DNA of 64,000 bases. Source: Planctomycetota bacterium (GTDB lineage Bacteria; Planctomycetota; UBA1135; GCA-002686595). The DNA is taken from positions 82,491 to 146,490 of the forward strand of contig NYUD01000085.1 of the NCBI GenBank assembly GCA_002683825.1. Reading direction: 5' to 3'. The position numbers and the translations under genes were made by a program. Shown here in pieces: positions 32,999 through 41,285 of the stretch. Positions within the stretch are counted from its first letter, which is position 1; each line of letters opens with the position of its first letter. A model generated the notes under the pieces. It did not search any database. It was given only the letters and a program-made list of their open reading frames with translations, and was not told where the DNA came from.

Positions 32999-33396
32999 GT
33001 CTTTCCTCGACGGAGTTCGGTACCAGATCCTAGCGCGTCGGAGTGCGCTCAACAATTGAGAGGCCCCGTGGACCGTAGCCGACTTGGAAATCGGCCAGGC
33101 TGCGCGACCTATCCCGTAGCGTTAGGGGCCGAGTTGCCGATGATCTGAGAGTCTGCGTTTGTTGGGTCCGATTCCGGCTGGCGAAGACCTGCCGTTTCCC
33201 ATTTCCGAGGAGGACCACAACCCCAGCTTTCTGGCGGCCATCATTGTCGGGGTGGAACTGCCTGTGACCTTGACGGCCGGACCGCTTACGCCAGGCCAGC
33301 AACAAGATCGCCGCAACGACACGGTCGGGCCGAAGCCCGAATAAGTACGCGACCTCGGAACCGAGGACATTGGGCCGCGGTTGTGGTTGAACCAGC
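32999..33396. other. Gap inside the pyrimidine operon with a possible ORF remnant
   Basis: 398 bp separate beta-ureidopropionase and dihydropyrimidinase, unusually long for this operon. A plus-strand frame 33159-33344 (TTG start) reads LGPIPAGEDLPFPISEEDHN, then PSFLAAIIVGVELPVTLTAG, which is protein-like but short and preceded by in-frame stops. It may be a relict of an inserted gene. No transposase or repeat is visible. Confidence 0.3.
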
Positions 33397-34269
33397 TCAG
33401 GGCAAGAGTTCAGCCATGTCGCGATACGTCTCGGGACGCCGGTCGCGATAGAACTGCCACGTGCGCCGCACCTCCTCGATCACTTCGAGGTCCATCTCGG
33501 CGGTGACGAGCTCGTCTCGGTCCTCCGTGCCTTCGGCGAGGAAGCTACCCCGCGGATCGACGAAGTAGCTCGAGCCGTAGAACTTGCCGATACTCCAGGG
33601 GGCTTCGTTCCCCACGCGATTGCTGCAGCCCATGAAGAAGCCGTTGGCGACGGCGTGGGCGGGTTGTTCGAGCTTCCACAGGTATTGCGAGAGCCCCGCG
33701 ACCGTAGCGGAGGGGTTGAAGACGATCTCGGCGCCGTTCAAACCCAAGAGGCGCGCGCCCTCGGGGAAGTGGCGGTCGTAGCAGATGTAGACGCCGACCT
33801 TCGCATAGCGTGTCTGAAACACCGGGTAGCCGAGGTTGCCCGGCTTGAAGAAGAACTTCTCCCAGAACCCCGAGGTGTGCGGGATGTGGTTCTTTCTGTA
33901 CTTGCCGAGGTACGTCCCATCGGCGTCGATCACCGCCGCCGTGTTGTAATAGACTCCCGCTTGTTCGCGCTCATAGACCGGGATGATCAGCACCATCTCG
34001 TACTTGCGCGCGTAGGGCATCAGGGACTCGACGGTCGGGCCCGGAACCGGTTCGGCGGCGTCGTACCAGCGCGCGTCCTGGCTGGGGCAGAAATAGGGGC
34101 CGTTGAAGATCTCCTGCAAGCACAGGATCTGAACGCCCTCTTTTCCGGCCTGATCGATGAACGGCAGGTGCTTGTCAAAGGCCGCCTTCTGGATTTCGGC
34201 TACGGCCAAGCTTTCGTCGTTGACAGGGTTCGAGCACTGAATCAGTCCGCCTTTGACGATGCGAGCCAT
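33397..34269 (-). CDS. pydC: Beta-ureidopropionase / N-carbamoyl-beta-alanine amidohydrolase (nitrilase superfamily)
   Basis: 290 residues with AGGAGG six bases before the ATG. The nitrilase triad is clear: Glu in ILCLQEIFNGPYFCP, Lys in YLGKYRKNHIPHTSGFWEKF and Cys in VGVYICYDRHFPEGARLLGL. NPSATVAGLSQYLWKLEQPA and FMGCSNRVGNE are typical of beta-ureidopropionases. It releases beta-alanine, CO2 and ammonia from N-carbamoyl-beta-alanine, the third step of the reductive route. The gene starts 11 bp after the semialdehyde dehydrogenase. Confidence 0.92.
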   Translation of the reverse strand: MARIVKGGLIQCSNPVNDESLAVAEIQKAAFDKHLPFIDQAGKEGVQILCLQEIFNGPYFCPSQDARWYDAAEPVPGPTVESLMPYARKYEMVLIIPVYEREQAGVYYNTAAVIDADGTYLGKYRKNHIPHTSGFWEKFFFKPGNLGYPVFQTRYAKVGVYICYDRHFPEGARLLGLNGAEIVFNPSATVAGLSQYLWKLEQPAHAVANGFFMGCSNRVGNEAPWSIGKFYGSSYFVDPRGSFLAEGTEDRDELVTAEMDLEVIEEVRRTWQFYRDRRPETYRDMAELLP

Positions 34270-34279
34270 GGTCTTCCTC

Positions 34280-35725
34280 CTACCAGCGTGAGATGACGAC
34301 TTTGCGGTCGGTGTAGAAATCGAAGGCCTCGCGGCCGTGGGCCTTGAGGTCGCCGAAGAACGAACCCTTGGCGCCGCCGAAGCCGAAGAAGGACATCGGG
34401 GCCGCCACGCCGATGTTTACGCCGGCCATGCTGGAATCAACGTTGTAGCGAAAGTTGCGAGCGCTCCGCCCGCTGGTGGTGAAAATCGAGCTGGCGTTAG
34501 CCAGCGGGTGGTTCTTCGCCATCGCCAGGGCGTCATCCAGCGTTTCGACAGGCGAGAGGCAAAGTACGGGGCCAAAAATTTCATCGTAGCCGATCTTCAT
34601 ATCGGGCTTGACGTTGTCGAACAGCGTCGGACCGATGAACGAGCCTCCCTGGTCGGCATCGACATCGCGCCCGTCGACGACCAACTCAGCGCCTTCCTTT
34701 TCGCCGGCGGCGATGTAACCGAGAACCTTCTCCTTGTGAGGCGCGGAGATGACCGGCCCCATGTCCACCCCGGGCTTCGATCCGTCACCGACTCTGATCT
34801 TTTTCATCCGCTCGACCAGGCCTTGGCGCACCTGCTCATGACAGTTGCCGACCGGGATGACGATGCTGGCGGCGAGACAACGCTCGCCCGCGCACCCGAA
34901 GGCCGACTCCGTCACTGCATCCAGCGCCTTGTCCATTTCGGCGTCGGGCATGATGATGATGTAGTTCTTCGCGCCTCCCAGCGCCTGCACGCGCTTGCGG
35001 TTGGCCGCGCCGGTCTTGTAGACGTACTCGGCGACGGGGCTCGAGCCCACGAACGATATGCCGGCGATGTCGGGGTGGTGCAGGATGGCGTTCACCGCAT
35101 CCTTGCCGCCCTGTACCATGTTCAAGACCCCGGGCGGGAAGCCGGCTTCGTGGGTCAATTCCCAGACCAGCTTCTGACTGAAGGGCACCTGCTCGGATGG
35201 CTTGCAGAGGAACGTATTTCCGCAGGCTACCGCGAAGGGGAAGAACCACATGGGCACCATGGCGGGGAAGTTGAAGGGTGCGATGCAGGCAAAGACGCCC
35301 AGGGGCTGACGCACCGACTCGCAGTCGATACCGCCGGCGATGTCCTCGAGAGCCTGACCCATCAACAAGGAAGGGGCGCCGGCGGCGACCTCGATCATCT
35401 GAATCCCGCGGCGAACGCTTCCGCGCGATTCGGAGAGCGTTTTGCCGTTCTCGCGAGTGACGATCGCTGCGAGCTCTTCAGCGTGCTTCTCCAGCTGAAA
35501 TTTCAGCTGGAAGAGGAACTGCACGCGATCCTCGACCGGCGTGCGGCGCCAGCTTCCAAAGGCGTGCTTGGCGGACCGAACGGCCGTGTCCACCTCGGCG
35601 GCTCCGCAGAGCGGCGTTTTCCCGATCAACTCACCTGTCGCCGGGTTCTTGACCTCGTGGTATTCGGTGCTTTCGGCGGCGACCCATTCGCCTCCGATGT
35701 AGTTCTTCAAGATCTCGGCCGTCAT
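34280..35725 (-). CDS. mmsA: CoA-acylating (methyl)malonate-semialdehyde dehydrogenase
   Basis: 481 residues, SD GAGGA. An aldehyde dehydrogenase of the MmsA/IolA group: KNYIGGEWVAAESTEYHEVK, CIAPFNFPAMVPMWFFPFAV, FVGSSPVAEYVYKTGAANRK, ALGGAKNYIIIMPDA and the catalytic Cys in ESAFGCAGERCLAAS (about residue 280), with VAAPMSFFGFGGAKGSFFGD near the end. Members of this group use CoA rather than water and make acetyl-CoA from malonate semialdehyde. As first gene of the operon it completes the pathway from uracil via beta-alanine to acetyl-CoA. The promoter should lie between 35726 and 35995; none was identified by eye. Confidence 0.9.
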   Translation of the reverse strand: MTAEILKNYIGGEWVAAESTEYHEVKNPATGELIGKTPLCGAAEVDTAVRSAKHAFGSWRRTPVEDRVQFLFQLKFQLEKHAEELAAIVTRENGKTLSESRGSVRRGIQMIEVAAGAPSLLMGQALEDIAGGIDCESVRQPLGVFACIAPFNFPAMVPMWFFPFAVACGNTFLCKPSEQVPFSQKLVWELTHEAGFPPGVLNMVQGGKDAVNAILHHPDIAGISFVGSSPVAEYVYKTGAANRKRVQALGGAKNYIIIMPDAEMDKALDAVTESAFGCAGERCLAASIVIPVGNCHEQVRQGLVERMKKIRVGDGSKPGVDMGPVISAPHKEKVLGYIAAGEKEGAELVVDGRDVDADQGGSFIGPTLFDNVKPDMKIGYDEIFGPVLCLSPVETLDDALAMAKNHPLANASSIFTTSGRSARNFRYNVDSSMAGVNIGVAAPMSFFGFGGAKGSFFGDLKAHGREAFDFYTDRKVVISRW

Positions 35726-35995
35726 CTACTTGTCCTCGCGTGCGGTCGTTGGAATCCGGTCATCCTAGCCGAGTGGGGTGGAAGCGACAATCCAGGGGCT
35801 CCATGACATTTATCGGCTGACCATGCCCTGGGAGGGCGAGGTCAAACCCTGTCGGGGAACTGGAAGAGACCCTCTTGTTCGCGCTTCGAGCAATGCATGA
35901 AACCTTCCTGTGGGAAGGCCACCGGGCGCCGGAGCTTCTTCGAAATTCTCGACGAGCAGAGCTGTCCTCTGGACCAGGTACCCTCCACCGCTGAA

Positions 35996-36940
35996 CTAGA
36001 GCGAGTTCTGGCGCACTTCGACGTACCAGGTGTTTCCGAATCCGATACCAAAGCGTTCCGCAAAACTTCCCTGATTGATGGCAAACGACAGGTTGCCCAG
36101 GCTGTTCTGGTATGCGAGCGGTTGCGACTTATCCACGCGGCCGAAGGTTTCCACGTAGGGCAGCGTGCCTTCGAAGACGACTGCCTCTTCGTGGAAAATC
36201 CGGATGTCAAGTGTGTTCCCCCATGCGATGCCCGTCGTGCGTAAACGGTCCGTCGGAATATCGGTCCACACGTTTCCAAACTTCGGATCGAGCACGGGGA
36301 CCGTGCCCTTCCACCGAACGCCATCGGGTAGATGCTCGACGACGAGCCTTCGGTAGGGCAGCCGCACGAGGCTCTTGGGGTCGAGCGAAAGGCCGACCTC
36401 TTCGAAGGACATTTTTCCCGCAGCGAGTAGCGCGCCTACGTAGGAATACACATCCCTTCCGTGAAACGTAAGGGACGCACGCGAGCCGGGTAGGCGCAGA
36501 CCGGATTCGTCGATCCGGCGGGCGCTTTCGATCCCCAGAGACTCCGCGATGAACGTCAAGGTTCCATTGTCCGGAGTCACGAAGAGATGCCCCGTGCGCG
36601 CCCGCGCGACGATCGAGCGGCGTGCGGTGCCCACCCCGGGATCCACCACCAAGACGAAAACCGTATCCGCCGGCCAATAGGCAGCCGTCTGGTTGAGTCG
36701 GTAGGCGCCTTCCCAGACATTAAACGGTTCGATCGCGTGGGTCAGATCCTCGAGCCGGAGCCGCGAGTCCACCTGCTGGGCGACGCCTTTCATGGCGGAC
36801 ACGGCACCGTCGGAAAGGCCGAAGTCGGATTGAAAGACGACGGTTCGAAGGTGTTCCTCCGGGCTGGCGGGGAGTCGGCACGCGCAGGCTGCAAGGAACA
36901 AGGGCAGGGCGGGAAGTCCAATGAGCGTACGGCTTTCCAT
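35996..36940 (-). CDS. Exported SAM hydroxide adenosyltransferase-family lipoprotein (DUF62)
   Basis: 314 residues. TLIGLPALPLFLAACAC is a lipoprotein signal (lipobox LAAC). The rest matches the SAM-dependent chlorinase/fluorinase/hydroxide adenosyltransferase family: VVFQSDFGLSDGAVSAMKGV, with the Asp of the substrate site, VDPGVGTARRSIVARAR, FVTPDNGTLTFIAE, TFHGRDVYSYVGALLAAG, and the C-terminal barrel (GNVWTDIPTD, YQNSLGNLSFAINQGSFAE). The known reaction hydrolyses S-adenosylmethionine to adenosine and methionine. Export is odd, because SAM is cytoplasmic. Exported members may salvage nucleosides or serve another adenosyl ligand. Confidence 0.85.
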   Translation of the reverse strand: MESRTLIGLPALPLFLAACACRLPASPEEHLRTVVFQSDFGLSDGAVSAMKGVAQQVDSRLRLEDLTHAIEPFNVWEGAYRLNQTAAYWPADTVFVLVVDPGVGTARRSIVARARTGHLFVTPDNGTLTFIAESLGIESARRIDESGLRLPGSRASLTFHGRDVYSYVGALLAAGKMSFEEVGLSLDPKSLVRLPYRRLVVEHLPDGVRWKGTVPVLDPKFGNVWTDIPTDRLRTTGIAWGNTLDIRIFHEEAVVFEGTLPYVETFGRVDKSQPLAYQNSLGNLSFAINQGSFAERFGIGFGNTWYVEVRQNSL

Positions 36941-37224
36941 GGGGAGCTAAGATAGCTTCACCCGTGCAGGGACCGAGCGATTTCCACCCCGTAACCGACA
37001 CCTGGTCCGCGAGGACTTCGACCTTCCCACCGGGGTTCAGTGGCTCGGGGGGTCGACGCTCGCCGCGAAAAAACACGTCCTGCCGGTAGCCTCGACCGCT
37101 TCCGGCAAGACGCTGGCCGCCTCCCTTTCCAGTATCGACCGTCCATTCCGTACACCTGGGACCGGAGGTGCCGCGGCCCGGTTCACGAGTTCTGACCCGC
37201 CGTCTTGTGTCTGACACCGTATGG
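36941..37224. other. Intergenic stretch with a start-less plus-strand frame
   Basis: 284 bp. A plus-strand frame is open for about 88 codons up to TGA 37212 and reads DFDLPTGVQWLGGSTLAAKK, then HVLPVASTASGKTLAASLSS, but contains no ATG, GTG or TTG start. It is most likely a gene fragment or chance. No promoter or repeat was seen. Confidence 0.3.
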
Positions 37225-38058
37225 CTACAGCGCCGTGAACTCCCACCGGCCCGTCGTTCGGACCGGGGCCTGGCCTGCGTTGTTCATGCGGATGACGTAG
37301 TGGTTGAGATGCGTTGTGCCCCCGGCTCCGCCGTGATTGAAGTCGAGCAATGGGATTCGTAGCGTCGCGCGATGCACCGCGCCCTGTTGCGAGAGTTCGG
37401 CATCGTCGAGATTGTGGCGGTTCTCGGTGCCGTTCAAGTCGAACTCCAGCTCTTCGAAGGGCGTGGAGCCCGTGAAGGTAAGAACCACTTCGTTTCCATC
37501 GATGTGCGTGTGCAGGAGCTGGTGGATGCGATAGATCCCCTCGGGCAGCGTTGTCGTCGTGCCGCCGGGCGAGGTCTTTTCCAAGAGTTCTTGCAGGAGC
37601 GACTCGGCGTGCGCTTCGGAACGGGCCCGGAAACCGGCGACGTAGCGCGTCGTTCCGCCGAGCGGATCCGGCTCGACCGGTCCACCGGCGAAATACCACA
37701 GGGGACGTCGGACGATGACGCCGGAATCGTTCAATCCAGCGCCGATCGGGGGAGGGGCGGTCGAGGTCAGGTGCCAGCGCACCGCATCCATGGGTACGGG
37801 GAGATCCCCGGCGGGGAGGAAGCCCGCCCATGAGCCCGTCATCTGTCCGGCGGCATCGGTGAAGCGGATCTTCACCGCCTCGGGTATGGCCGAGCCGGGT
37901 GGGCTCTCCAGATCGAGCGTGCGGTTTTTTTCGAGCCCCTTGAAGCTCACCCGTAGTAGCGAGTCGCTGAGGTGAATTTCCGTCGAACTGGAGGACGGGC
38001 AGCCGGCGGCGAACACGGAAAACAGGGCTACGGGAAGCGTTTCTCGGAGGAGTTGCAT
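37225..38058 (-). CDS. Lipoprotein of unknown function
   Basis: 277 residues with a lipoprotein signal (LPVALFSVFAAGC, lipobox AAGC). The rest is beta-rich without membrane helices. Charged strands such as YRIHQLLHTHIDGNEVVLTF and IPLLDFNHGGAGGTTHLNHY contain several His that might bind a metal (HTHID, NHYVIRMNN), and the pattern resembles periplasmic beta-barrel proteins of copper or lipid metabolism. I do not recognise the family. It is followed on the same strand, after 284 bp, by the SAM hydroxide adenosyltransferase-family lipoprotein; no operon partner is certain. Confidence 0.6.
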   Translation of the reverse strand: MQLLRETLPVALFSVFAAGCPSSSSTEIHLSDSLLRVSFKGLEKNRTLDLESPPGSAIPEAVKIRFTDAAGQMTGSWAGFLPAGDLPVPMDAVRWHLTSTAPPPIGAGLNDSGVIVRRPLWYFAGGPVEPDPLGGTTRYVAGFRARSEAHAESLLQELLEKTSPGGTTTTLPEGIYRIHQLLHTHIDGNEVVLTFTGSTPFEELEFDLNGTENRHNLDDAELSQQGAVHRATLRIPLLDFNHGGAGGTTHLNHYVIRMNNAGQAPVRTTGRWEFTAL

Positions 38059-38131
38059 AGGACTCCCCTGACCGCTTCAACCTCGCGCGGGTTGCGCGAA
38101 AACCATCTCCTTTCTCAGCGCCGGAGCTAGG

Positions 38132-38917
38132 ATGCCGACCCCGATGAGCTATCTGCAATGGCTGCTTCTGCTCTCGGCGATCTTCCTCGTCGCCGAGCGA
38201 ATTCTCCCTGCCCGCCGCGATCAGGGGGCGGCGCGCCCACAGCTCGTCAACGACATCGGGTACCTGCTGTTCAACGGCCACTACTACGCCGTGGTCACCG
38301 GCGGGATCACCGGGGGCCTGGCTCTCTGGACGCACTCCCTCTTTCCCGCGGGGGCCCTCGACTCCTCCCTTCTCTCGGGTATCGCGCCGTTGTGGCAGTT
38401 TCTCATCTATCTCGTCGTCTCCGATTTCCTGCAGTGGAACGTGCACGTGTTGCTGCACCGGGTTCCGCTCCTGTGGCAGTTTCACAAGATCCATCATTCC
38501 GCCCACCGGCTCGACTGGGCGGTGAACTTTCGTTTCCACTGGATGGAACTGGTGATCTACCGCTCGTTGCTCTACCTGCCCCTTGCGTTTCTCGGAGGGG
38601 ATGGCGAACCGCTGTTCGCGGCTGCCGTATTCGCGACCGCCTGGGGGCACTACAACCACGCGAACATCCGAATTCGACTGGGCCCCCTCGGTTACATCTT
38701 CAACAGTCCAAGCATGCACCTGTGGCACCATGATGCCTCCACGGAGGGCGGCGTCGCGAAGAACTACGCCATCGTTCTGAGCCTCTGGGACTACCTCTTT
38801 CGAACGGCGTACTGGCCGCCGAGAGATCCCGAGCGCCTGGGCTTTCCCGGGGACGAAGAGGTTCCTCCCGACATCCTTCGGCAGGAGCTGTTCCCTGTTC
38901 GGTTCAAGAGGAGTTGA
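38132..38917 (+). CDS. Sterol desaturase / fatty acid hydroxylase family membrane protein
   Basis: 261 residues with four to six membrane segments. The histidine boxes of the di-iron hydroxylase superfamily are present: HVLLH (about residue 107), HKIHHSAH (about 119) and HLWHH (about 197), plus HYNHANIRIRLG between. The family hydroxylates or desaturates sterols, carotenoids, fatty acids and alkylglycerols at the membrane. The substrate cannot be told here. The stop is 4 bp before the next gene on the same strand, so the two are probably co-transcribed. Confidence 0.85.
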   Translation: MPTPMSYLQWLLLLSAIFLVAERILPARRDQGAARPQLVNDIGYLLFNGHYYAVVTGGITGGLALWTHSLFPAGALDSSLLSGIAPLWQFLIYLVVSDFLQWNVHVLLHRVPLLWQFHKIHHSAHRLDWAVNFRFHWMELVIYRSLLYLPLAFLGGDGEPLFAAAVFATAWGHYNHANIRIRLGPLGYIFNSPSMHLWHHDASTEGGVAKNYAIVLSLWDYLFRTAYWPPRDPERLGFPGDEEVPPDILRQELFPVRFKRS

Positions 38918-38921
38918 CGCC

Positions 38922-40181
38922 ATGCTTCGATGTCTCGTTCCCCTCGTGTTCACGTGCAGTCTCGGTGCATGGACGGATGACGAGACCCTGGACAAGAAGG
39001 CGATCAACAAGCTGGTCGAGGAGTACTTCGAGCACGACTGGAAGAGCCCGGAAGGGATCGCAGCCCACCGAAAGATCATCGCCCGTCTCGATGGGCTCCC
39101 GAAGTTGAGTGCCAGGGAATCCAAGAGCTGGCGTAAGAGTCTCCTCAAGGTCTGGAGCAGGGGACCGAAGCTTTCCAAGAAATCCGGCACGCATCACCTC
39201 TGGGAGGAAGAGGAGCGCGGCCTCTTCATCCTCGGAGGAAAGTCGAAGAAGGCGAAGGGGCTCTTCATCGGTATGCACGGCGGCGGCCTCGGTTCGGGTG
39301 AGGCGCGTTCGAGCTACGAGGCCTTCGGCAGCGCAGCCTCGGGGCAAAAGTGGTACGCGATCTTCCCCGAGGTGCTCGTCAAGACCGAGCTGGGCTGGAC
39401 CGACTCGGGCACGGAAGAATTCGTGATGGAGCTGGTCGAGCGCGCGCGTCGCACCGGGAAGATCGACCCGGACCGTGTCTACTTCGGCGGACACTCCATG
39501 GGAGGGTACGGGTCATGGACCCTCGGCGCTCACCACGCGGACGAGATCGCCGGCCTCACACCGTCCGCAGGAGCACCGACGCCAATCCTCGAGGGGGAGG
39601 AGGTCATCGACATCGTCGAGGGCGTGGTTCCCAACCTTCGCAACGTGGCCATGGTGATCTTTCAGTCCACCGACGATCCGCGCGTGCCTCCCGAAGCCAA
39701 TCGAATGGCCGTCCAAAAGCTCAAAGAGGCGCAGGAACGCTGGGGTGGCTACGACTTCGAGTACTGGGAGGTGACGGACAACGCGCACAACCTGCCTCCC
39801 GGTGGTGCCGAGGCGCTACTGGAAAAGATCGGGGGCAAGGTCCGAAATCCGCACCCCGAGCGCGTCGTGTGGCAGCCGGCCATCGATTGGAAGCGTCAGT
39901 TCTACTGGTTGTTCTGGGACGAACCGAAGCTGGGCCGGGAAGTCGTCGCCGATCTCGACCGAGCTGACAACACGGTCTCCGTCACGACGAAGGCGCCACT
40001 GGGCGGCCTCCACGTTCTGCTGAGCGACGACGTCGTCGACATGAAGAAGGAGGTTGTCGTTCTTGTCAACGGGGTCGAACACTACCGCGCCATTCCCGAG
40101 CGCAGTCTGGCGACGTTGCTGATGACCGGTCGCTACGGCGACGCCAGGCGCACCTACGATGCCCGCATTCCTCTTTTTTAG
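38922..40181 (+). CDS. Exported alpha/beta hydrolase (esterase-like)
   Basis: 419 residues with a short signal peptide (LRCLVPLVFTCSLGAW) and SD GAGGAG. GLFIGMHGGGLGSGEARSSY is an oxyanion-loop region, FGGHSMGGYGSWTLGAHHAD the nucleophile elbow (GHSMGG, Ser about residue 192), QSTDDPRVPPEAN carries the candidate acid and VTDNAHNLPPGG the candidate His, so a full Ser-Asp-His triad is plausible. It resembles peptidase S9/PHB-depolymerase-type esterases. The last 110 residues (LDRADNTVSVTTKAPLGGLH) form a beta-rich C-terminal domain. Substrate unknown. Confidence 0.8.
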   Translation: MLRCLVPLVFTCSLGAWTDDETLDKKAINKLVEEYFEHDWKSPEGIAAHRKIIARLDGLPKLSARESKSWRKSLLKVWSRGPKLSKKSGTHHLWEEEERGLFILGGKSKKAKGLFIGMHGGGLGSGEARSSYEAFGSAASGQKWYAIFPEVLVKTELGWTDSGTEEFVMELVERARRTGKIDPDRVYFGGHSMGGYGSWTLGAHHADEIAGLTPSAGAPTPILEGEEVIDIVEGVVPNLRNVAMVIFQSTDDPRVPPEANRMAVQKLKEAQERWGGYDFEYWEVTDNAHNLPPGGAEALLEKIGGKVRNPHPERVVWQPAIDWKRQFYWLFWDEPKLGREVVADLDRADNTVSVTTKAPLGGLHVLLSDDVVDMKKEVVVLVNGVEHYRAIPERSLATLLMTGRYGDARRTYDARIPLF

Positions 40182-40312
40182 CGACGGACAGTGACCCGGC
40201 AGTAGGCGCTTCGGCCCGGACTCCCCCCTATAGCCGGCGAGCGTATCAGGCAGCTCGAGATCGCCCGTCCCGCCCCCTCTCGGGGTCCTGTCTTCACCGG
40301 CCGCCCTCACCC

Positions 40313-40326
40313 GAGGAGGCCTCCTC
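40313..40326. repeat. 14-bp perfect palindrome upstream of deoC
   Basis: GAGGAGGCCTCCTC lies 12 bp before an in-frame GTG and 60 bp before the ATG of deoC. It could be an operator, or simply include a Shine-Dalgarno-like GAGGAGG for the GTG start. No second half-site was seen. Confidence 0.3.
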
Positions 40327-40385
40327 GAGCCGTTCGAGTGGCGTCTTGCTATCATCCGGGACTCTTCCAAGCGCTGAAAAGTCCC

Positions 40386-41282
40386 ATGTGCCCCTACGTT
40401 TTGCCCCCGGTTCCGAGCGTCGACCAGGTCCAGGCCGAGTTGCGCGCCTCCTCCTTCAGGAAGCGCAGCATCAAGACCTCGGCCAAGAAACAGGCCCTGC
40501 GGCTGATCCTGTCGATGATCGATCTGACGACCCTCGAGGGGATGGATACGCCGGACAAGGTTCGGCGGCTGTGTCGCAAGGGCCGCGATCCGCTGCCCGG
40601 CGAGGATCTGCCGTCGGTCGGTGCGATTTGCGTGTATCCGACCATGGTCAGCGTGGCGAAGGAGGCGCTGGCCGGGTCGTCCGTGAAGGTCGCTTCGGTC
40701 GCGACGGCCTTTCCCAGCGGTCAGACCTTCCACGAGCTCAAGATCGAGGAGACCCGGCGTACCGTCGCAGCAGGTGCGGATGAGATCGACATGGTCATTT
40801 CACGCGGCGCGTTCCTCGCCGGGGACTATGGGCGCGTGTTCGACGAGATCGCCGCCATCAAGCAAGCCTGCGGTCCGGCGCACCTGAAGGTGATCCTCGA
40901 GACGGGCGAGCTGGGGACCTATGACCAGGTGCGTCGCGCTTCCCGGATCGCCATGGACGCCGGAGCGGACTTCATCAAGACCTCGACCGGCAAAATCTCC
41001 GTGGCGGCGACGATGCCGGTGACGCTGGTCATGCTCGAGGCGATTCGCGACTTCTATCTGGAGACAGGGCGGATCATCGGAATGAAACCCGCCGGCGGGA
41101 TTCGCACGGCCAAGGAGGCCTGGCATTATCTCGCGATGGTGAAAGAGACCCTGGGCGACACCTGGCTGACGAATAGGTTATTCCGCATTGGAGCGTCTTC
41201 TCTTCTGAACGACGTGTTGATGCAATGGCGGCGGTTGTCCAGCGGGCGCTATCAGTCACCGGTTTATTTCAGCGAGGACTAG
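40386..41282 (+). CDS. deoC: Deoxyribose-phosphate aldolase, eukaryote-like (DERA) type
   Basis: 298 residues from the ATG at 40386; an in-frame GTG at 40338 would add 16 residues and has a GAGGAGG-containing palindrome upstream. A long DeoC related to vertebrate DERA: IDLTTLEGMDTPDKVRRLCR, AICVYPTMVSVAKEAL, VASVATAFPSGQTFHELKIE, EIDMVISRGAFLAGDY, HLKVILETGELG, and FIKTSTGKISVAATMPVTLV with the Schiff-base Lys, ending GRYQSP. It splits 2-deoxyribose-5-phosphate into acetaldehyde and glyceraldehyde-3-phosphate. It heads a plus-strand operon with two aldehyde dehydrogenase-like genes and a phosphohexomutase. Confidence 0.92.
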   Translation: MCPYVLPPVPSVDQVQAELRASSFRKRSIKTSAKKQALRLILSMIDLTTLEGMDTPDKVRRLCRKGRDPLPGEDLPSVGAICVYPTMVSVAKEALAGSSVKVASVATAFPSGQTFHELKIEETRRTVAAGADEIDMVISRGAFLAGDYGRVFDEIAAIKQACGPAHLKVILETGELGTYDQVRRASRIAMDAGADFIKTSTGKISVAATMPVTLVMLEAIRDFYLETGRIIGMKPAGGIRTAKEAWHYLAMVKETLGDTWLTNRLFRIGASSLLNDVLMQWRRLSSGRYQSPVYFSED

Positions 41283-41285
41283 GCT

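Noticed and set aside
34337..35806. 489-codon plus-strand frame
   Set aside because: Antisense shadow of mmsA; no recognisable motif.
37037..39190. Long minus-strand open frame of 717 codons
   Set aside because: It lies antisense to the sterol desaturase gene and in another frame of the 37225-38058 lipoprotein; its composition (Arg/Gly/Pro-rich) is that of a G+C-rich shadow.
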